The notes beneath the pieces are model-generated. The model did not search any database. It was not told the DNA's origin and worked only from the letters and a program-made list of their open reading frames with translations. Positions 1-9,158 of a DNA stretch of 64,000 nt are shown in pieces (within the stretch, counting starts at the first letter, position 1; each line of letters opens with the position of its first letter). The stretch is from the NCBI RefSeq assembly GCF_003412465.1, contig NZ_QTJV01000006.1, positions 248,001 to 312,000 of the forward strand, given 5' to 3'. This DNA is from Chitinophaga silvisoli (GTDB taxonomy: Bacteria; Bacteroidota; Bacteroidia; Chitinophagales; Chitinophagaceae). Position numbers and translations under genes: made by a program.

Positions 1-1299
1 CATGCCGATGCGGTGGCATTTGGCGGCTGGAGCCTGGATCTGCATCCTTCGGATGGAGTGTACTCTGCACAGCCGGGATGTACGCAGTGGCATAGTAAGG
101 GCGTGTACCAGATTCCTTATAGATGTTTGTACTCCAGGAATATTAAGAATTTGTTTTTGGCAGGGAGGATTATCAGCGCATCGCATGTAGCGTTTGGCTC
201 ATCGAGGGTGATGGCAACGAGTGCGTATGTAGCACAGGTGGCCGGTATGGCGGCGGTGCTATGCAAGGAGACCGGGGCTTTTCCTGCGGAGGTGAATGTG
301 CCTTTGTTGCAGGAACGGCTGGCGGGTAGCGGACAGTATATTCCATTTGTTTCATTTAAGGATGCAGGGGACCTGGTGCAGACGGCGAGCATCAGTGCGA
401 GCAGTGAGTTGTCATTATCACGACTGGAAGAAGATAGTGAGCCGCAGGCCCTGGATATTGCGGTAGCACAGCTGGTGCCGATACCGGCCGGAAGGTTGCC
501 GGTGTTTAGCCTGAATGTGTATAGTGACGAGGTGACTACACTGCAGGCAGAGATAAGGATTTGTTCAAGGAGGGGAAGTTATACACCGGATAAGACGCTG
601 GCTGCATTTGAGTTTAGTATTGCGCCAGGGAAGAATAGAATACAGCTGGAGAGTGATGTAGTGATTGAAGAAGACCAGTATGTGTTTGTACTATTGCATA
701 AGAATCCATTGCTGCGGGTGAGCAGGTCTTTCAAGCGGATCACGGGGATATTGTCAGTGTTTAATACAATTAACCCGGCGGTGTCTAATTATGGCAGGCA
801 GACGGCACCGGATGGCATAGGGATAGATAGCTTTGAGTTCTGGGTAGCGCAAAGGAGACCGGGGGGACAGAATCTTGCATTGGAGTTTGGGCAGGCGCTT
901 ACAGGTTTTGGAGTGGAAAATATCAGGAATGGAGTGGCGAGGCCGACAACGCAGGTGAATGCATGGGTGGCGGATCTTGCAGATAATGCACCTTCATTGA
1001 CACTGGCCTGGGAAGAGAAAAAACTTATTAAAAAGCTTATCTTATCTTTTGATACGGATTTCGATCACCCGATGGAGTCTGTATTGATGACGCATCCGGA
1101 GAACGTGATGGTGTTTTGTGTAAGGGATTATGTGATTTATGACGATGCGGGAAAAGCAGTGTATGAGAAGCGGGGCAATTACCAGACAAGGAATGTGATT
1201 GAGTTTCCGGAAGGCGTACATACGGGCAGTCTGACATTCCGGTTTTCACATCCATCGGAACATACACCGGCAGCGGTGTTTGAGGTGAGGGTTTATTAA
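1..1299 (+). CDS. FAD-dependent oxidoreductase, C-terminal part (5' end outside window)
   Basis: The reading frame is open from the first base (His-Ala-Asp-Ala before the GTG at 13), so the gene starts upstream and only its last 433 codons are here. The motif NLFLAGRIISASHVAFGS, followed by a helix rich in Ala and Val, is the C-terminal FAD-contacting segment of the FAD-dependent oxidoreductase family (PF12831-like) that is common in Bacteroidota polysaccharide loci. The following 300 or so residues look like a beta-rich accessory region and have no motif I recognise. It is followed after 22 bp by a secreted alpha/alpha-barrel-like protein and a symporter, which suggests a role in processing a sugar or uronate. 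The substrate is unknown. Confidence 0.75.
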   Translation, partial: HADAVAFGGWSLDLHPSDGVYSAQPGCTQWHSKGVYQIPYRCLYSRNIKNLFLAGRIISASHVAFGSSRVMATSAYVAQVAGMAAVLCKETGAFPAEVNVPLLQERLAGSGQYIPFVSFKDAGDLVQTASISASSELSLSRLEEDSEPQALDIAVAQLVPIPAGRLPVFSLNVYSDEVTTLQAEIRICSRRGSYTPDKTLAAFEFSIAPGKNRIQLESDVVIEEDQYVFVLLHKNPLLRVSRSFKRITGILSVFNTINPAVSNYGRQTAPDGIGIDSFEFWVAQRRPGGQNLALEFGQALTGFGVENIRNGVARPTTQVNAWVADLADNAPSLTLAWEEKKLIKKLILSFDTDFDHPMESVLMTHPENVMVFCVRDYVIYDDAGKAVYEKRGNYQTRNVIEFPEGVHTGSLTFRFSHPSEHTPAAVFEVRVY

Positions 1300-1321
1300 G
1301 CATTCAGTATTCCACGTGTTT

Positions 1322-3838
1322 ATGAAAAAGATTAACCTATTCATTATATGTCTGCTTTATAGTATAGTTGCACAGGCGCAGACTGTTTCATTAGCCAACC
1401 GGCAAGTGCACATTGAATGGCAGCAAACAAAAGAGGGCTGGAAAGTAAAGGAGCTGCTTTATGACAAGCAGTCTGTAGCCCAACCTTCAGGAGAATATAC
1501 CCTTTTATATACAGCGGATAAACCGGCGGATACATCCGGCATCCATTTTCAACGGGCGAATGGACTTCCCTGGCCGGATACAAATTATCATTACCAGATC
1601 AATGCATGGAAACAGGCTACGACCCCGGTGGCACTGAATACAGCGGGGCAGGCGATTCATTTTTATCCCGCAAAGGCAAAACAGGTATCGCCTACAGAGG
1701 TAGTGTTTACCTGGACATCTGCGCTGGCATCAATGACAGCCACCTGGACACTGGACCAGCAGTATGCCGGGGATATCAAAGTAACCTTGCAATTGCAATG
1801 TAAACAAGCGGGGTATTATTCATTGTCAAGTCCCAGTGTTGTGACGGTAAATAAACAGGATGTGGCCTGGGCGGTGATGCCCGGTTATTTCCAGGGGAAT
1901 GAGTTTGGGAAGAATATGGTGCTGAGCTATGCGTATGGACAGGGTATACCAGAGATGCCGGTGCTGTACAGGGAACGCTGTGCCAGCTCCTTCTGCCCTG
2001 TTATTACAACGAAAGACCAGGTTTCCCTGGCGGTGATACCGGATCCTGGACTGGGGCGTGATCCCTGGGAAAGTGATCACAACACGCACCAGGTATGGCA
2101 ACTGGCACTATCTCATTTGAACCGGAAGGTAGCAATATCGCCTACGGTGTACTACCCGGTACTGGGTGAACCGGGGTCTTTAAAGCAGGCAGGTGATAAA
2201 ATCGCTTACGGCTACCGATACAGCCTTCAAAAAGGCGAATGGTATCATTTACTGACTCATGCTGTAAACGATGTATATGGGTTTAAAAATGCCCTTTCTC
2301 TGCGTAAAAATAAACAGTCACTTACCAGCAGGGTGGAAAAAATGCACCATTACCTGTGCGACAGGAAGACTTCATTATGGAATATTAAGGATTTTCATGG
2401 ACTGACAATCGGGGGACAATCTTATTTGGGCGGTGTGGTTGGATCAAAGGGAGATGCGATCAAGAATGCGGATTACGGGGCGATGTGGATGCTGGCGAAT
2501 ACCAGCGGGGACCAGTTTTTAAAAGATAGTGTACTGCCCTATGCATTGAATTTTAAACTGGCACAACAGCAGACGGCCGCGGGTTTCTTCCGGGGAGCGG
2601 CAACGGGGCAGTATTACCTGGCGGGGAGCCAGGTATTCACGGAGGAATGGGGAGATTTTGTCGAGCCTGTGAGTCTGACCTATTACGTGATGCTGGATAT
2701 AGGCAATATCCTATTGTTCGAGCCCGGGAATGATACGCTGAAAGGCAGGCTGGCATTGGGTGCGGACCTGCTGATGAAATGGCAGAAACCGGATGGTAGC
2801 TGGGAGGTGGCGTATGACAGGCATACGCATCAGCCGTTGTTTACAGACATCCAGGATCTGCGGCCTACATTTTATGGTTTGCTGGTGGCTTACCGGATTT
2901 TGCGTAAGGAAGAGTACCTGCGTGCTGCGATGAAAGGGGCGGATTGGTTTATAGCGCAGGCGGTGAATAAGGGACATTTTATCGGGGTATGCGGAGATGC
3001 ACGGTATGCCCCTGATTTTGCTACGGCGCAGGCGGCACAGGCCTTGCTGGACCTGTATGACCTGACGAAGGAGAAGAAATACCAGGAAGCGGCCATACGT
3101 ACGGCGAGGATGTACCTGACATCAATCTATACACAACCGGTTCCGGATACCAGGCTAAAAAAAGTAAAGGGTGTTGTGCGGGAGGACTGGCAGATCTCCC
3201 AGGCGGGATTAAGTTTTGAGCATGGAGGTATTATAGGTTCTGCGAATGGTGCTGGACCGATTATGTTGTGTAGTCATGCCGGCATGTTTGTGAGAATGTT
3301 CCAGTTGACCGGAGACAGTCTTTTTATTGAAATGGCCAGGGCAGCCGCCATAGGCAGAGATGCCTTTGTGGATTCGGCGACCAGTGTGGCGACTTATTAC
3401 TGGAATGCCATGAATAAAGGTGCAGGACCGTATCCCCATCATGCATGGTGGCAGGTGGGATGGATCACGGATTATTTATTGTCCGAAGCACAGTTAAGGT
3501 CGGGGAACCAGGTTGTGTTTCCGAGAGGCTTTGTGACACCGAAGGTAGGGCCCCATGAATCATATGGTTTTGCACCGGGTAAGATCTATGGTGAAGAAGC
3601 GCGACTGGTATCCCAGGAGGGACTGGTGGAGTGTGATAACCCGAATGTAGAGTATATAATAGCGAAAAATGATAAAAAGACATTTGTGGTATTACTGAAT
3701 GATCTTGGGGAGGAGCTGAAGGCAGGGATAAAAGTAAATACCGGCTCGATGGTAAGCGATATGGAGACGGGGAAAAAGGTGGATGATATGCAGGTGGCAT
3801 TAGCGGGATATGGAATTAAAGTATTGTTGATACAGTAA
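1322..3838 (+). CDS. Secreted alpha/alpha-barrel-like carbohydrate-active protein, specific function not recognised
   Basis: The ATG at 1322 is chosen over a GTG two codons earlier because it begins a clean signal peptide (MKKINLFIICLLYSIVAQAQ, cleavage after AQA). The first 300 residues are beta-rich. The region from about residue 330 to 720 has repeated helix pairs (for example GADLLMKWQKPDGSW and GADWFIAQAVNKGHF), typical of alpha/alpha toroid glycosidases and uronyl hydrolases, and a short beta domain closes the protein. Bacteroidota homologues are often auto-named glycerophosphodiester phosphodiesterase, but I see no such catalytic motif. It lies 22 bp after the oxidoreductase and 14 bp before the symporter, so the three are probably one operon. 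It probably acts in the periplasm on a glycan fragment; this is inference. Confidence 0.6.
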   Translation: MKKINLFIICLLYSIVAQAQTVSLANRQVHIEWQQTKEGWKVKELLYDKQSVAQPSGEYTLLYTADKPADTSGIHFQRANGLPWPDTNYHYQINAWKQATTPVALNTAGQAIHFYPAKAKQVSPTEVVFTWTSALASMTATWTLDQQYAGDIKVTLQLQCKQAGYYSLSSPSVVTVNKQDVAWAVMPGYFQGNEFGKNMVLSYAYGQGIPEMPVLYRERCASSFCPVITTKDQVSLAVIPDPGLGRDPWESDHNTHQVWQLALSHLNRKVAISPTVYYPVLGEPGSLKQAGDKIAYGYRYSLQKGEWYHLLTHAVNDVYGFKNALSLRKNKQSLTSRVEKMHHYLCDRKTSLWNIKDFHGLTIGGQSYLGGVVGSKGDAIKNADYGAMWMLANTSGDQFLKDSVLPYALNFKLAQQQTAAGFFRGAATGQYYLAGSQVFTEEWGDFVEPVSLTYYVMLDIGNILLFEPGNDTLKGRLALGADLLMKWQKPDGSWEVAYDRHTHQPLFTDIQDLRPTFYGLLVAYRILRKEEYLRAAMKGADWFIAQAVNKGHFIGVCGDARYAPDFATAQAAQALLDLYDLTKEKKYQEAAIRTARMYLTSIYTQPVPDTRLKKVKGVVREDWQISQAGLSFEHGGIIGSANGAGPIMLCSHAGMFVRMFQLTGDSLFIEMARAAAIGRDAFVDSATSVATYYWNAMNKGAGPYPHHAWWQVGWITDYLLSEAQLRSGNQVVFPRGFVTPKVGPHESYGFAPGKIYGEEARLVSQEGLVECDNPNVEYIIAKNDKKTFVVLLNDLGEELKAGIKVNTGSMVSDMETGKKVDDMQVALAGYGIKVLLIQ

Positions 3839-3852
3839 AATAAATTTTTCGA

Positions 3853-5490
3853 ATGGCGCAACTGGATTTTATCGTGATGGGCGTGTTTGCTTTGTTGGTG
3901 CTTGGCATTGGTATGATGTTTACACGTATTGGCAGCAAGAACTCATCTGCATTTTTTGAAGCCGGTGGCGCTACGCCCTGGTGGATCAATAGTATTTCTT
4001 TATTCATCAGTTATTTCTCCGCAGGGACATTTGTGGTATGGGGCTCTATTGCTTACAAGAGTGGTTTTGTGGCCAATGGTATTCAATTGACCATGGTATT
4101 TGGAGGAATGCTGGTAGCCCTTTTTATCGCGGCGAAATGGAAGCGTACAGGGGCGGTGACAGCCGCTGAATATATCGGGAAACGATTAGGGAAAGGCACG
4201 CAGAAGTTCTATACTTTTCTCATTATGCTGCATGGCTTGTTTACAACTGCTTCGGTGTTGTACCCTGTGGGCAAAATGGTGAGTGTGGCTACTCCCCTGT
4301 CTTTGAATACCTGTATATTAATTATCGGGGGCATTATCGTATTATATACATCGGCGGGGGGCTTATGGGCGGTACTGGTGACGGATGTGGTGCAGTTTGT
4401 AATCCTGACAGCGGCAGTCATGATTGTCATTCCGATGGCGCTGAAGGAGGCAGGTGGGATGCATACTTTTGTGAACAAGGCTCCTGATGGGTTCTTTAAT
4501 TTTTTCAATGCAGAATATTCATTTGGATTCTTTCTTGCCTTCCTGGCGTATCAAACGGTGTATATAGGGGGTAACTGGGCCTATGTGCAACGATATACCA
4601 GTGTATCGAATGAACGGAATTCAAAGAAGGTGGCCTGGTTGTTTACCTTATTATATTTTGTCAGTCCCTTTATATGGATGCTGCCCCCTATGTTGTACAG
4701 GGTGATTAATCCATCGCTGACCGGCTTACAACCGGAAGGTGCGTATATGATGTTGTGTCAGCAGGTATTGCCTGCGGGACTGATAGGATTGGTATTGTCA
4801 GGTATGATCTCTGCGAGTGCCAGTAAGGCGAATACCACGATTAATATCATGGCAGTAGTATTTGCGCATGATGTGTATAAGAAGGCAATTAACCGCCATG
4901 CTTCAGAGAAATCCCTGGTACAGGCGGCAAGATTCTTTACAGTATTGTTTGGAGCGATTACCATCGGGATTGCGATGATGGTGCCGATGATAGGCGGGAT
5001 TGTGGAGATGGTATTGGCTACGGCTTCTATCGCAGGAGGTGCCTTGTTTGCACCTGTTATCTGGACCTTGTATTCAAAACGGCAAACGGCGGTGTCCGTA
5101 ATCAGTGCATCTTTGTGCGGGCTGGTGATTAGCCTGGGCCTGAAGCTGTTCGGAGGAAAGATGGACCGGGTGTGGGAGACGGCTTTGGGAGTGGGGATTC
5201 CGATTGTAGTGTTATTGCTTTGGGAGGTATATTATAGTTTAACTAACAAGGAAGCAGCCCCGCATTTATTGCAACCACTGGTGCAGGCAACTGGTACGCT
5301 ACAAGGGAACCAGGATGCGAAAGCACAGAATCAGTTTGGTATGCGGGTGATTGCAGCTGCCATTGCTGTAGTGGGGGCAGGCATTGCGATATTGGGATTG
5401 GTGGCTACGGGTGGAACGGTGGCGATGTGCACGGGAGTGGTAATTGCGGTATGTGCATTGCCATTGTTCAGGGCCGCGAAGAATTATTAA
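3853..5490 (+). CDS. Sodium:solute symporter (SSS family)
   Basis: A 545-residue integral membrane protein with about 13-14 hydrophobic segments. The N-terminal part has the features of sodium:solute symporters: an early helix, the segment FFEAGGATPWWINSISLFIS and SAGTFVVWGSIAYKSG, which correspond to the family's sodium-binding first helices. The length fits the family. It couples sodium entry to uptake of a small solute across the inner membrane. The partner genes upstream (secreted alpha/alpha-barrel-like protein, FAD oxidoreductase) make a sugar, uronate or similar product the most likely solute, but the substrate cannot be read from the sequence. It ends just before a palindromic repeat that separates it from the convergent GH97 gene. 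Confidence 0.88.
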   Translation: MAQLDFIVMGVFALLVLGIGMMFTRIGSKNSSAFFEAGGATPWWINSISLFISYFSAGTFVVWGSIAYKSGFVANGIQLTMVFGGMLVALFIAAKWKRTGAVTAAEYIGKRLGKGTQKFYTFLIMLHGLFTTASVLYPVGKMVSVATPLSLNTCILIIGGIIVLYTSAGGLWAVLVTDVVQFVILTAAVMIVIPMALKEAGGMHTFVNKAPDGFFNFFNAEYSFGFFLAFLAYQTVYIGGNWAYVQRYTSVSNERNSKKVAWLFTLLYFVSPFIWMLPPMLYRVINPSLTGLQPEGAYMMLCQQVLPAGLIGLVLSGMISASASKANTTINIMAVVFAHDVYKKAINRHASEKSLVQAARFFTVLFGAITIGIAMMVPMIGGIVEMVLATASIAGGALFAPVIWTLYSKRQTAVSVISASLCGLVISLGLKLFGGKMDRVWETALGVGIPIVVLLLWEVYYSLTNKEAAPHLLQPLVQATGTLQGNQDAKAQNQFGMRVIAAAIAVVGAGIAILGLVATGGTVAMCTGVVIAVCALPLFRAAKNY

Positions 5491-5494
5491 GGAC

Positions 5495-5545
5495 AAGAGG
5501 TGGTAGCAAAAGTAATTTGATGGCATTTAGCATTCAATAATAAGA
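5495..5545 (+). repeat. Extra half-copy of the palindromic repeat, tandem with the next element
   Basis: A 51-bp unit (AAGAGGTGGTAGCAAAAG, then TGATGGCATTTAGCATT and AATAATAAG) is repeated almost identically at 5546-5596. The two units differ at only a few positions, so the left half of the palindromic element has been tandemly duplicated here. Confidence 0.85.
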
Positions 5546-5655
5546 AAGAGGCTGTACCAAAAGTAAGGTGATGGCATTTAGCATTTAATAATAAAAACGC
5601 CTCCATCAGGGTTCCGGATTAAATCCCATAATTTTACTTTTGCTACAGCCTCTTT
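5545..5655 (-). repeat. Palindromic intergenic repeat, full-length copy A (probable two-way terminator)
   Basis: The arms AAAGAGGCTGTACCAAAAGTA (5545-5565) and its near-complement ending AGCCTCTTTTT (to 5657) pair across an inner region. On the minus strand the whole 111 bp aligns with copy E at 43206-43319, including the inner words GGGATTTAATCCGGA and AATGCTAAATGC. It lies between the convergent symporter and GH97 genes, and T-runs follow the stem on both strands, as expected of a bidirectional terminator. Confidence 0.85.
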
Positions 5656-5661
5656 TTGTTT

Positions 5662-7761
5662 TTATGACTTCACACTAATCGCCACCCCACCACTTGGTGC
5701 CAGCTTTTGCTTCAGCACTGTCTTGTTCGTTACTGTAATTTTCCTGATAGTATACTTCTGTGGATTTACCTGCCAGCTGATGTCTTTATCATCTGCATAT
5801 ACGGTAGCAGTGTATTTCTTCCCTGCTGGTAAGAAATCAAATTTAATCACTGCTTCGCGTGCATTTTCATCGGTAATACCGCCTATATACCATTCCTCTT
5901 TTCCTTTTGCCTTTCTGGCAATGGTGATATAATCACCCGGCTCAGCTTCCAGGATATAAGAATTATCCCAGTCTACCGCTACATCTTTGATAAACTGAAA
6001 TGCATCGGCAAATTTATTATAGTTCTGTGGCAGATCTGCTGCCATTTGCAGCGGACTATACATGGTTACGTACAATGCCAGTTGCTTTACGAGGGTGGTG
6101 CTCAGCTTTGCTTTACTCTTTCCATATTCAGATAGGTTACCTTCGAAAATACCAGGTGTGTAATCCATCGGTCCACCCATCAATCTTGTAAATGGCAGTA
6201 CGCAGGTATGATCAGGCCTGTTGCCACCGAAGGACTCAAACTCAGTACCTCTTGCAGATTCCTGCGCTAACCAGTTAGGCCAGGTACGGCATAAACCGGT
6301 AGGTCGTACGGCTTCGTGGGAGTCAACCATGATCTTGTACTTTGCTGCTGTCTGTGCAACATGCAGGTAATGGTTCACCATGTATTGGCCGTCGTGATAT
6401 TCACTATGTGGTTGTATAGGGCCTACGTAACCAGTCTTCACTGAATTGTAACCATTGTCCACCATAAACCTGAAGGCATCGTCCAGCTGGCGCTCATAGC
6501 TTGTCACGGAAGAAGTGGTTTCATGGTGCATGATGATCTTTACGCCTTTTTGAGCGGCATATTTGTGCAGTTCAGCGACATCAAAGTCAGGATAAGCTTT
6601 TGTAAAGCTGTAGACATGTTCTTTTACGTTTGCTGTATTATCTTCCCAGCCTTCGTTCCATCCTTCTACCAGTACTGCATCGAAACCATTCTTAGCTGCA
6701 AAGTCGATCATCTCTTTTACATGGGTGGTGTTGGCACCATGATGTCCGTTTGGAGTTAAGGTTTTATAATCGGTTTTACCGATGGTGATGTCCTGGTTGT
6801 CAGTATACTGCCAGGTAGAACCGCCGCCGGTGAAGTACTCCCACCATACGCCTACATATTTCACAGGTTTAATCCAGCTGGGATCAGCAATTGCACAAGG
6901 TTCATTCAGGTTCAGGATCAGGGTGGATGCCAGGATCTGGCGGGCATCATCACTTACAACGATGGTTCTCCAGGGGCTATTGCTGCCGGTTTGGATATAA
7001 CCCCTGTTACCAGATTTATCAGGTGTCAGGTGTGCACTTAACACGTAATGCTGATCATCTACATTCAGGCACATAGCAGGGAAATTTACCAATGCTGCTT
7101 CATGGATATTTACATACAGGCCATCGTCTGATTTCAGCATGAGAGGTGTTTGTACCGCCAGGTTAGGTGTTGGAGAATTGGCGGCCATTGGTTCCCTGGC
7201 CTTATCGATCAGGGAATGGATCTCAGAGATCCTGGATGTTACGGTTTCAAACTCGTTTGTGTCGTAGTCTCCCGGCAACCAGAATGCTTTGTAATCTTTT
7301 GCAAGGTTGAATTCAGTGACTTCATTTACGATTGTGAAGTGGCGTAAATTAGGCTGGATCGGGAATTCATACCTGAAACCCAGGCCATCGTTAAACAAAC
7401 GGAAGCGAAGATCCAGTGCCCTGCCGGTAGCGGACTGTGTAAGTTGTACCAGGAGTTCATTGTGTTGATCACGGATTTCCTTTTGCTGGCCCCATACCGT
7501 TTGCCAGGTTTCATCGGCTGTTTTGGTGGAGGTAGCTTTGATTGTAAAATCTTTGCTGAAGGAACCAGGATCTTTGAGTTCGAAACCCAGTTTACTTTCA
7601 TTGACGACTGTTTTGCCTTTATACTGCAAGGTGTATACGGGGACTCCATTGTTCAATTTAAAGGCTAAAATAAAATTCCCATCTGGTGATTTTAGCTCCT
7701 GTGCCCTGGCTGATAAGATAGACAGCAGCGCACATAAGCATGATAGATAAAAGCTGCGCAT
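5662..7761 (-). CDS. Glycoside hydrolase family 97, inverting alpha-glucosidase (SusB type)
   Basis: A secreted 699-residue enzyme with a signal peptide (cleavage after ILSARA, about residue 20), an N-terminal beta-sandwich, a TIM barrel from about residue 300 and a C-terminal beta domain. The three acidic residues of the inverting GH97 branch are all present: Glu414 (MHHET), Glu483 (SHEA) and Glu507 (ESARGTEFE). They sit at a constant offset of 25 from Glu439, Glu508 and Glu532 of Bacteroides SusB, so an inverting, calcium-dependent alpha-glucoside hydrolase is expected rather than the retaining alpha-galactosidase branch. It acts in the periplasm or at the outer membrane. No SusC/SusD pair is nearby. 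A perfect palindrome lies 136 bp upstream of its start (7897-7916) and may be its operator. Confidence 0.93.
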   Translation of the reverse strand: MRSFYLSCLCALLSILSARAQELKSPDGNFILAFKLNNGVPVYTLQYKGKTVVNESKLGFELKDPGSFSKDFTIKATSTKTADETWQTVWGQQKEIRDQHNELLVQLTQSATGRALDLRFRLFNDGLGFRYEFPIQPNLRHFTIVNEVTEFNLAKDYKAFWLPGDYDTNEFETVTSRISEIHSLIDKAREPMAANSPTPNLAVQTPLMLKSDDGLYVNIHEAALVNFPAMCLNVDDQHYVLSAHLTPDKSGNRGYIQTGSNSPWRTIVVSDDARQILASTLILNLNEPCAIADPSWIKPVKYVGVWWEYFTGGGSTWQYTDNQDITIGKTDYKTLTPNGHHGANTTHVKEMIDFAAKNGFDAVLVEGWNEGWEDNTANVKEHVYSFTKAYPDFDVAELHKYAAQKGVKIIMHHETTSSVTSYERQLDDAFRFMVDNGYNSVKTGYVGPIQPHSEYHDGQYMVNHYLHVAQTAAKYKIMVDSHEAVRPTGLCRTWPNWLAQESARGTEFESFGGNRPDHTCVLPFTRLMGGPMDYTPGIFEGNLSEYGKSKAKLSTTLVKQLALYVTMYSPLQMAADLPQNYNKFADAFQFIKDVAVDWDNSYILEAEPGDYITIARKAKGKEEWYIGGITDENAREAVIKFDFLPAGKKYTATVYADDKDISWQVNPQKYTIRKITVTNKTVLKQKLAPSGGVAISVKS

Positions 7762-7896
7762 AATTTAAAATATTGACCTTGTATAACGACTAAAAATATT
7801 GATGAGTGAATCTTTTACCAATGATTCTCCCCTGCTCATTCATGACAGGCATCATTTGCATTGCTGATGATGGTCGTTTTTGCGCCTGCAATATAC

Positions 7897-7916
7897 TTAT
7901 ACTTGTACAAGTATAA
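7897..7916. promoter_or_regulatory. Perfect 20-bp palindrome, GntR-type operator candidate
   Basis: TTATACTTGTACAAGTATAA is identical on both strands. Its half-site ATACTTGTA matches the half-site of the Bacillus gluconate-operon GntR operator, although here the two halves are closer together. It lies 136 bp upstream of the GH97 start, in the right place to control that gene. No GntR-family gene is in the window, so the regulator would be encoded elsewhere. Confidence 0.6.
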
Positions 7917-8372
7917 CCCGCCACATGAAAAATTGCCTGCTGCTATTGCCGTTGCAGCACCTATCATTAAAAATAATTACCCTTTGCTTCCAACCTGTTA
8001 TCCTCCCCTGATTTTAAACAAAGTGGTAATGCCGATTGCCGGCGTGCCCCGACGACTGGACCGCTATGTGGTGAATAAGGAAGTAAGTCTCTTGTTGACC
8101 GGGCAATCAAACCGGAATGGTATTGGGATATGAACCTGGGGTTTATTACAATATGCACCCGGGATTGAAATAGTTGCGAATAGGCCTATCCCGGTGAACG
8201 GGTTATCGGTGTATACCCTGCAACAAGTCATTCCCAGCAGGCACTAGGCCTTTACAAAACTAGATGATCAGAAAGGGAAGTTTATATTGCCGGTAGATTC
8301 TATATTACGAATGGGGAGCGGATAAAAATAAGGAATGATATAAGAACAATAGATGGGACCCGGTTTAATAAT

Positions 8373-8410
8373 AATTGTACCGGGCAGTACTTACATGACC
8401 CGGTACAATT
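8373..8410 (-). terminator. Stem-loop terminator downstream of the SEC-C gene
   Basis: A perfect 12-bp stem, AATTGTACCGGG (8373-8384) with CCCGGTACAATT (8399-8410), has a 14-nt loop. On the minus strand it is followed by an A/T-rich tract. It lies 31 bp past the stop of the SEC-C gene. Confidence 0.65.
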
Positions 8411-8441
8411 TTCGCTTACAGGTTGCATGAACCGGAAACGA

Positions 8442-9065
8442 CTATTCCTGCACTACTTCATCTTCCTTCAGGGCATCGTTGAATTTCTTCACAGCTTTCT
8501 TATCTTCCTCGATAGCTGCCGGCAGGTTCTTACCATGGCACTGACTATAAGGTTTCATGCTACCACAATAGCATTTAGCACCGATCTTCTTACCTTCTGA
8601 GAGGAAGAGGAGCAGGTTATTGAACAAGGCATCGTAATGATTGTATACATTGCCGGTATAGGTATTGAAATTCACTTTACCATCTTCCAGCACCGTACCA
8701 TAAGGAACCAGGAAGTCCTTCAGGTCTGCCAGTGCGATCAGGTGATCCACGAGTGGATTGTTACTAACGCTGACACGTATATGCTTACCATCGGGATTAA
8801 TATTATCATCGGGAATAAACATGAGTTGATCAACGGGTACATGCGGGGTATGTACAGCAATCAGGTCGCCATTTTCATTTTCCCATGCTTCAGTTGGTTC
8901 TGCCTCGCAAATGAACTCACTTAACCACACGGCCCAGCCCGGAACCATGCGGCCACCATTGGTAGCGATGCCTGCCTGTACCGGTATTATTTCATATTCA
9001 TATTCTGACCCTACACGATCGATCAGTAGCTGCACAGCGGCCGTTATCTCAATTGGACTTGTCAT
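8442..9065 (-). CDS. SEC-C motif protein, function unknown
   Basis: A 207-residue soluble acidic protein with no signal peptide. Near its end is CYCGSMKPYSQCHG (Cys165, Cys167, Cys176, His177), which matches the zinc-binding SEC-C motif first described at the C terminus of SecA and found in many otherwise unrelated proteins. The N-terminal 150 residues are not recognised. It is a single gene with its own terminator, and an inverted repeat, TTAAGTTA/TAACTTAA, lies 26 bp upstream of its start. No specific role can be assigned beyond zinc binding. Confidence 0.7.
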   Translation of the reverse strand: MTSPIEITAAVQLLIDRVGSEYEYEIIPVQAGIATNGGRMVPGWAVWLSEFICEAEPTEAWENENGDLIAVHTPHVPVDQLMFIPDDNINPDGKHIRVSVSNNPLVDHLIALADLKDFLVPYGTVLEDGKVNFNTYTGNVYNHYDALFNNLLLFLSEGKKIGAKCYCGSMKPYSQCHGKNLPAAIEEDKKAVKKFNDALKEDEVVQE

Positions 9066-9090
9066 ACTTAAGAGTTAAAAGTGCTGCAAG

Positions 9091-9113
9091 TTAAGTTAAA
9101 CAATATAACTTAA
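9091..9113. promoter_or_regulatory. Inverted repeat upstream of the SEC-C gene
   Basis: TTAAGTTA (9091-9098) and TAACTTAA (9106-9113) are separated by 7 bp in the promoter region of the minus-strand SEC-C gene. It may be a protein-binding site. The sequence is A/T-rich, so chance is not excluded. Confidence 0.35.
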
Positions 9114-9158
9114 GAAAAGGAACATATACTTAGCATCCTTTTTTCAGATATTTATTTC

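Larger units (their letters stand above)
7762..8441. other. Gene-poor stretch: operator-like palindrome, possible gene remnant, terminator
   Basis: This 680-bp gap contains the palindrome at 7897-7916, the terminator at 8373-8410 and no convincing intact gene. The longest open frame (7861-8133, 90 codons) has no recognisable domain. From about 8120 to 8370, protein-like stretches such as VYIAGRFYITNGERI continue in shifted frames with several stops, which looks like decayed coding sequence of unknown origin. Confidence 0.45.
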
